A model generated the notes under the pieces. It had not been told where the DNA came from and searched no databases. It was given only the letters and a program-made list of their open reading frames with translations. From the NCBI GenBank assembly GCA_947488765.1, contig CANLAE010000011.1:24941-88940 (forward strand): a stretch of DNA of 64,000 nt, given 5' to 3'. The position numbers and the translations under genes were made by a program. This DNA is from Chitinophagaceae bacterium (GTDB lineage Bacteria; Bacteroidota; Bacteroidia; Chitinophagales; Chitinophagaceae). This document shows positions 63,815 through 64,000 of the stretch, piece by piece; the stretch's first letter is position 1; each line of letters opens with the position of its first letter.

Positions 63815-63888
63815 TCGGGAGGACAGGATTCGAACCTGCGACCCCTTGGTCCCAAACCAAGTATTCTACCGGGCTGAACTACCTCCCG
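63815..63888 (-). tRNA. tRNA-Pro (UGG)
   Basis: Read on the minus strand: acceptor CGGGAGG pairs with CCTCCCG, the anticodon stem CTTGG/CCAAG encloses loop TTTGGGA with anticodon UGG, and the T arm contains GGTTCGAATCC. CCA is not encoded. The D arm starts TTCAGCCCGGTAGAA, normal for tRNA-Pro. Confidence 0.96.
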
Positions 63889-63967
63889 CCTTATTAAAGG
63901 GGCTGCAAATATAGGTGCAGCAACGTTAAAAAAAAACAATACGCCAATATTTATTTCAAGAAAAAAA

Positions 63968-64000
63968 TTATTCAGTACTATCAGAATTTATGCTTTCATC
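63968..64000 (-). CDS. Possible C-terminal end of a gene beyond the window
   Basis: The minus strand is open from the window edge to a TAA at 63968 and ends in the acidic peptide DESINSDSTE. An acidic, serine-rich tail in this position, just upstream of tRNA-Pro, could be the end of a gene that lies outside the window. Ten codons are too few to identify it or to exclude chance. Confidence 0.3.
   Translation of the reverse strand, partial: DESINSDSTE

Noticed and set aside
1..64000. CRISPR arrays, rRNA genes, transposases or phage structural genes
   Set aside because: I looked for regularly spaced repeats, ribosomal RNA sequence and the usual transposase or capsid motifs and saw none. Short hairpins found are explained as terminators.

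Overview
The window is chromosomal DNA of a low-GC member of the Bacteroidota, most likely Chitinophagia (Chitinophagaceae-like). Pointers seen in the sequence are a type IX secretion (T9SS) C-terminal sorting domain, the Bacteroidota-typical families DUF3276, DUF4920 and DUF5777, promoter elements of the form TAnnTTTG (for example before the ahcY-like and kdgK-like genes), and translation starts without Shine-Dalgarno sequences. The assignment below class level is inference.

Layout. 0-12.5 kb: truncated MFS transporter, Lrp/AsnC regulator divergent from adenosylhomocysteinase, polysaccharide deacetylase lipoprotein, threonine aldolase, glucose-6-phosphate isomerase, GNAT acetyltransferase, arylsulfotransferase-like protein, a TsdA-like diheme cytochrome c, DUF3276 and an MsbA-type ABC exporter. 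12.5-18 kb: tRNA-Ser, small membrane proteins including a 34-residue ORF, and a cell-envelope cluster (cytochrome c lipoprotein, YceI, DUF5777 barrel, OB-fold protein). 18.0-20.7 kb: a small insert bounded by a 46-nt direct repeat that is the 3' part of tRNA-Val; it carries one secreted protein of unknown function and no integrase. 20.9-33 kb: ClpS and Aat (N-degron pathway), an epimerase, an ABC-2 exporter, a FadN-like beta-oxidation enzyme, a GxxExxY gene between inverted repeats, homogentisate dioxygenase, ferredoxin, acyl-CoA reductase and cysteine desulfurase. 33-45 kb: ammonium transporter, a solitary rpoB with its own terminator, divergent eda/kdgK with a LacI-type palindrome between them, HtrA protease and GlmM. 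45-57 kb: methyltransferase, PAP2 phosphatase, CorC-type protein, then a minus-strand run of lamin-tail lipoprotein, two porins, dicarboxylate symporter, alpha/beta hydrolase and histidine kinase, followed by a GH92 mannosidase and a secreted nuclease. 57-64 kb: T9SS cargo, TlpA-like protein, two secreted proteins sharing a repeated module, a DUF4160/DUF2442 pair and tRNA-Pro.

Most of the window is ordinary housekeeping and envelope metabolism. The parts that look most like accessory DNA are the tRNA-Val insert (18.0-20.7 kb), the GxxExxY cassette (27.6-28.2 kb), the disturbed stretch at 12.7-14.8 kb and the DUF4160/DUF2442 pair next to tRNA-Pro. I found no CRISPR array, no rRNA, no transposase and no recognisable phage structural gene.
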